Shown here piece by piece: positions 63,671-64,000 of a stretch of 64,000 nt of DNA. Both the position numbers and the translations under genes were made by a program. The notes beneath the pieces are model-generated. The model did not search any database. It worked only from the letters and a program-made list of their open reading frames with translations, and was not told the DNA's origin. Location: assembly GCF_025263265.1 (NCBI RefSeq), contig NZ_CP079869.1, forward strand, positions 4,526,001-4,590,000, in the 5' to 3' direction. This stretch comes from Mycobacterium sp. SMC-4 (GTDB lineage: Bacteria; Actinomycetota; Actinomycetes; Mycobacteriales; Mycobacteriaceae). Within the stretch, counting starts at the first letter, position 1. Every line of letters begins with the position of its first letter.

Positions 63671-64000
63671 TCGAGGTGAACTTGTCCCGTGGACGCCGCC
63701 CGCCGCCCCGGGTCACTTCGGCGTCGTCGATCGCGCGCCAGCCGCGCGCGTCGATCATCTCCGGGTGTCGGGCGCGCACCGCACGCTCGAGCGCGGCAGG
63801 CTTGTGGACCGGATCCACCAGCACCCCGCTGTTGTAGTCGTCGACCAGGGTATGCACCGTCTGGGCAGCGCATGACTTGTTGGTCCCGATGAAACCGGTG
63901 GGTCCGCGTTTGATCCAGCCGGCCACGTAACTGCCTAGGACCGGGTGACCGGTGGCGGGATCGACGACGCGGCCCCCCTCATTGGGCACCACGGCGGCTT
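63588..64000 (-). CDS. fprB: Ferredoxin-NADP reductase FprB, C-terminal part only
   Basis: Cut by the window edge; about 137 C-terminal codons are visible. The stretch VPNEGGRVVD...PVLGSYVAGWIKRGPTGFIGTNKSCAAQTVHTL is the adrenodoxin-reductase-type FAD C-terminus of mycobacterial FprA/FprB. The gene extends rightward out of the window. Position next to the VOC gene and citA fits Rv0886. It overlaps the hydrogenase protease gene tail-to-tail by 83 bp. Confidence 0.8.
   Translation of the reverse strand, partial: AAVVPNEGGRVVDPATGHPVLGSYVAGWIKRGPTGFIGTNKSCAAQTVHTLVDDYNSGVLVDPVHKPAALERAVRARHPEMIDARGWRAIDDAEVTRGGGRRPRDKFTSITDLVAVAATASDPPLHERLLAGLLRR

Noticed and set aside
1..64000. tRNA, rRNA, insertion sequences, integrases or prophage genes
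   Set aside because: No cloverleaf, rRNA segment, transposase or integrase translation was seen in reading either strand.

Overview
The window is high-GC DNA with actinobacterial gene architecture: ATGA/GTGA stop-start overlaps, many GTG starts, MspA-type porins, a mycothiol-type DinB protein and a PrrA/PrrB pair. The conserved blocks (ctpE, a Rv0907-like serine hydrolase, a Rv0906-like metallohydrolase, echA6, accD3, prrA/prrB, gltA2, pdxH, citA, a Rv0887c-like VOC protein, fprB) follow the core gene neighbourhood of Mycobacterium tuberculosis around Rv0886-Rv0910. This points to Mycobacteriaceae, probably a fast-growing Mycolicibacterium because so much accessory catabolism is present. All family assignments come from reading the translations; no database search was run.

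Region 1 (1-14.1 kb) is a divergent catabolic cluster. Leftward: SDR, Rieske oxygenase, Baeyer-Villiger monooxygenase, MFE-2-like SDR, CaiB-type CoA-transferase and a truncated acyl-CoA dehydrogenase. Rightward: beta-propeller lactonase-like protein, HutC-type GntR regulator, AMP-ligase, SDR, second AMP-ligase and an exported protein. Together these could hydroxylate, oxidise, ring-expand, CoA-activate and beta-oxidise a cyclic hydrophobic compound. The divergent promoter carries two related inverted repeats that are candidate GntR operators.

Region 2 (14.1-27.5 kb) is the most unusual part. A TetR gene with an 18-bp perfect palindrome faces an SDR and a DapB-like dehydrogenase. It is followed by a tightly packed operon of about 10.8 kb. 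That operon encodes two near-identical polytopic membrane proteins, two micro-proteins (35 and 43 aa) with one membrane helix each, a NorD/CoxE-like VWA protein, a NorQ/CbbQ-like AAA+ ATPase and a single-span protein. It continues with two DapB-like dehydrogenases, a VOC protein, two cytochromes P450, an ERG2/sigma-1-receptor-like protein and an NAD(P)-binding protein. I read it as a candidate undescribed membrane metalloenzyme with its own AAA+/VWA activation pair, set in a pathway for a hydrophobic, perhaps sterol- or terpenoid-like, substrate.

Region 3 (27.5-44 kb) is core: a Rv0910/Rv0909-like toxin-antitoxin pair, CtpE P-type ATPase, serine and metallo hydrolases, EchA6, divergent AccD3, two small membrane proteins, an epoxide hydrolase, three tandem ABC exporters and a K+ channel.

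Region 4 (44-58.5 kb) holds PrrA/PrrB, an FKBP isomerase whose 3' end is tandemly repeated, DUF2630, exported proteins, twin MspA-like porins, an FAD oxidoreductase, MarR/MFS, GltA2, TetR, PdxH, CitA, a DinB-type protein and a VOC protein.

Region 5 (58.6-63.7 kb) is a compact group 3b [NiFe]-hydrogenase operon with a stand-alone cyclic-nucleotide-binding protein and maturation protease, next to a truncated fprB. No tRNA, rRNA, CRISPR array, IS element or phage gene was seen, and no stretch over 300 bp lacks a gene.
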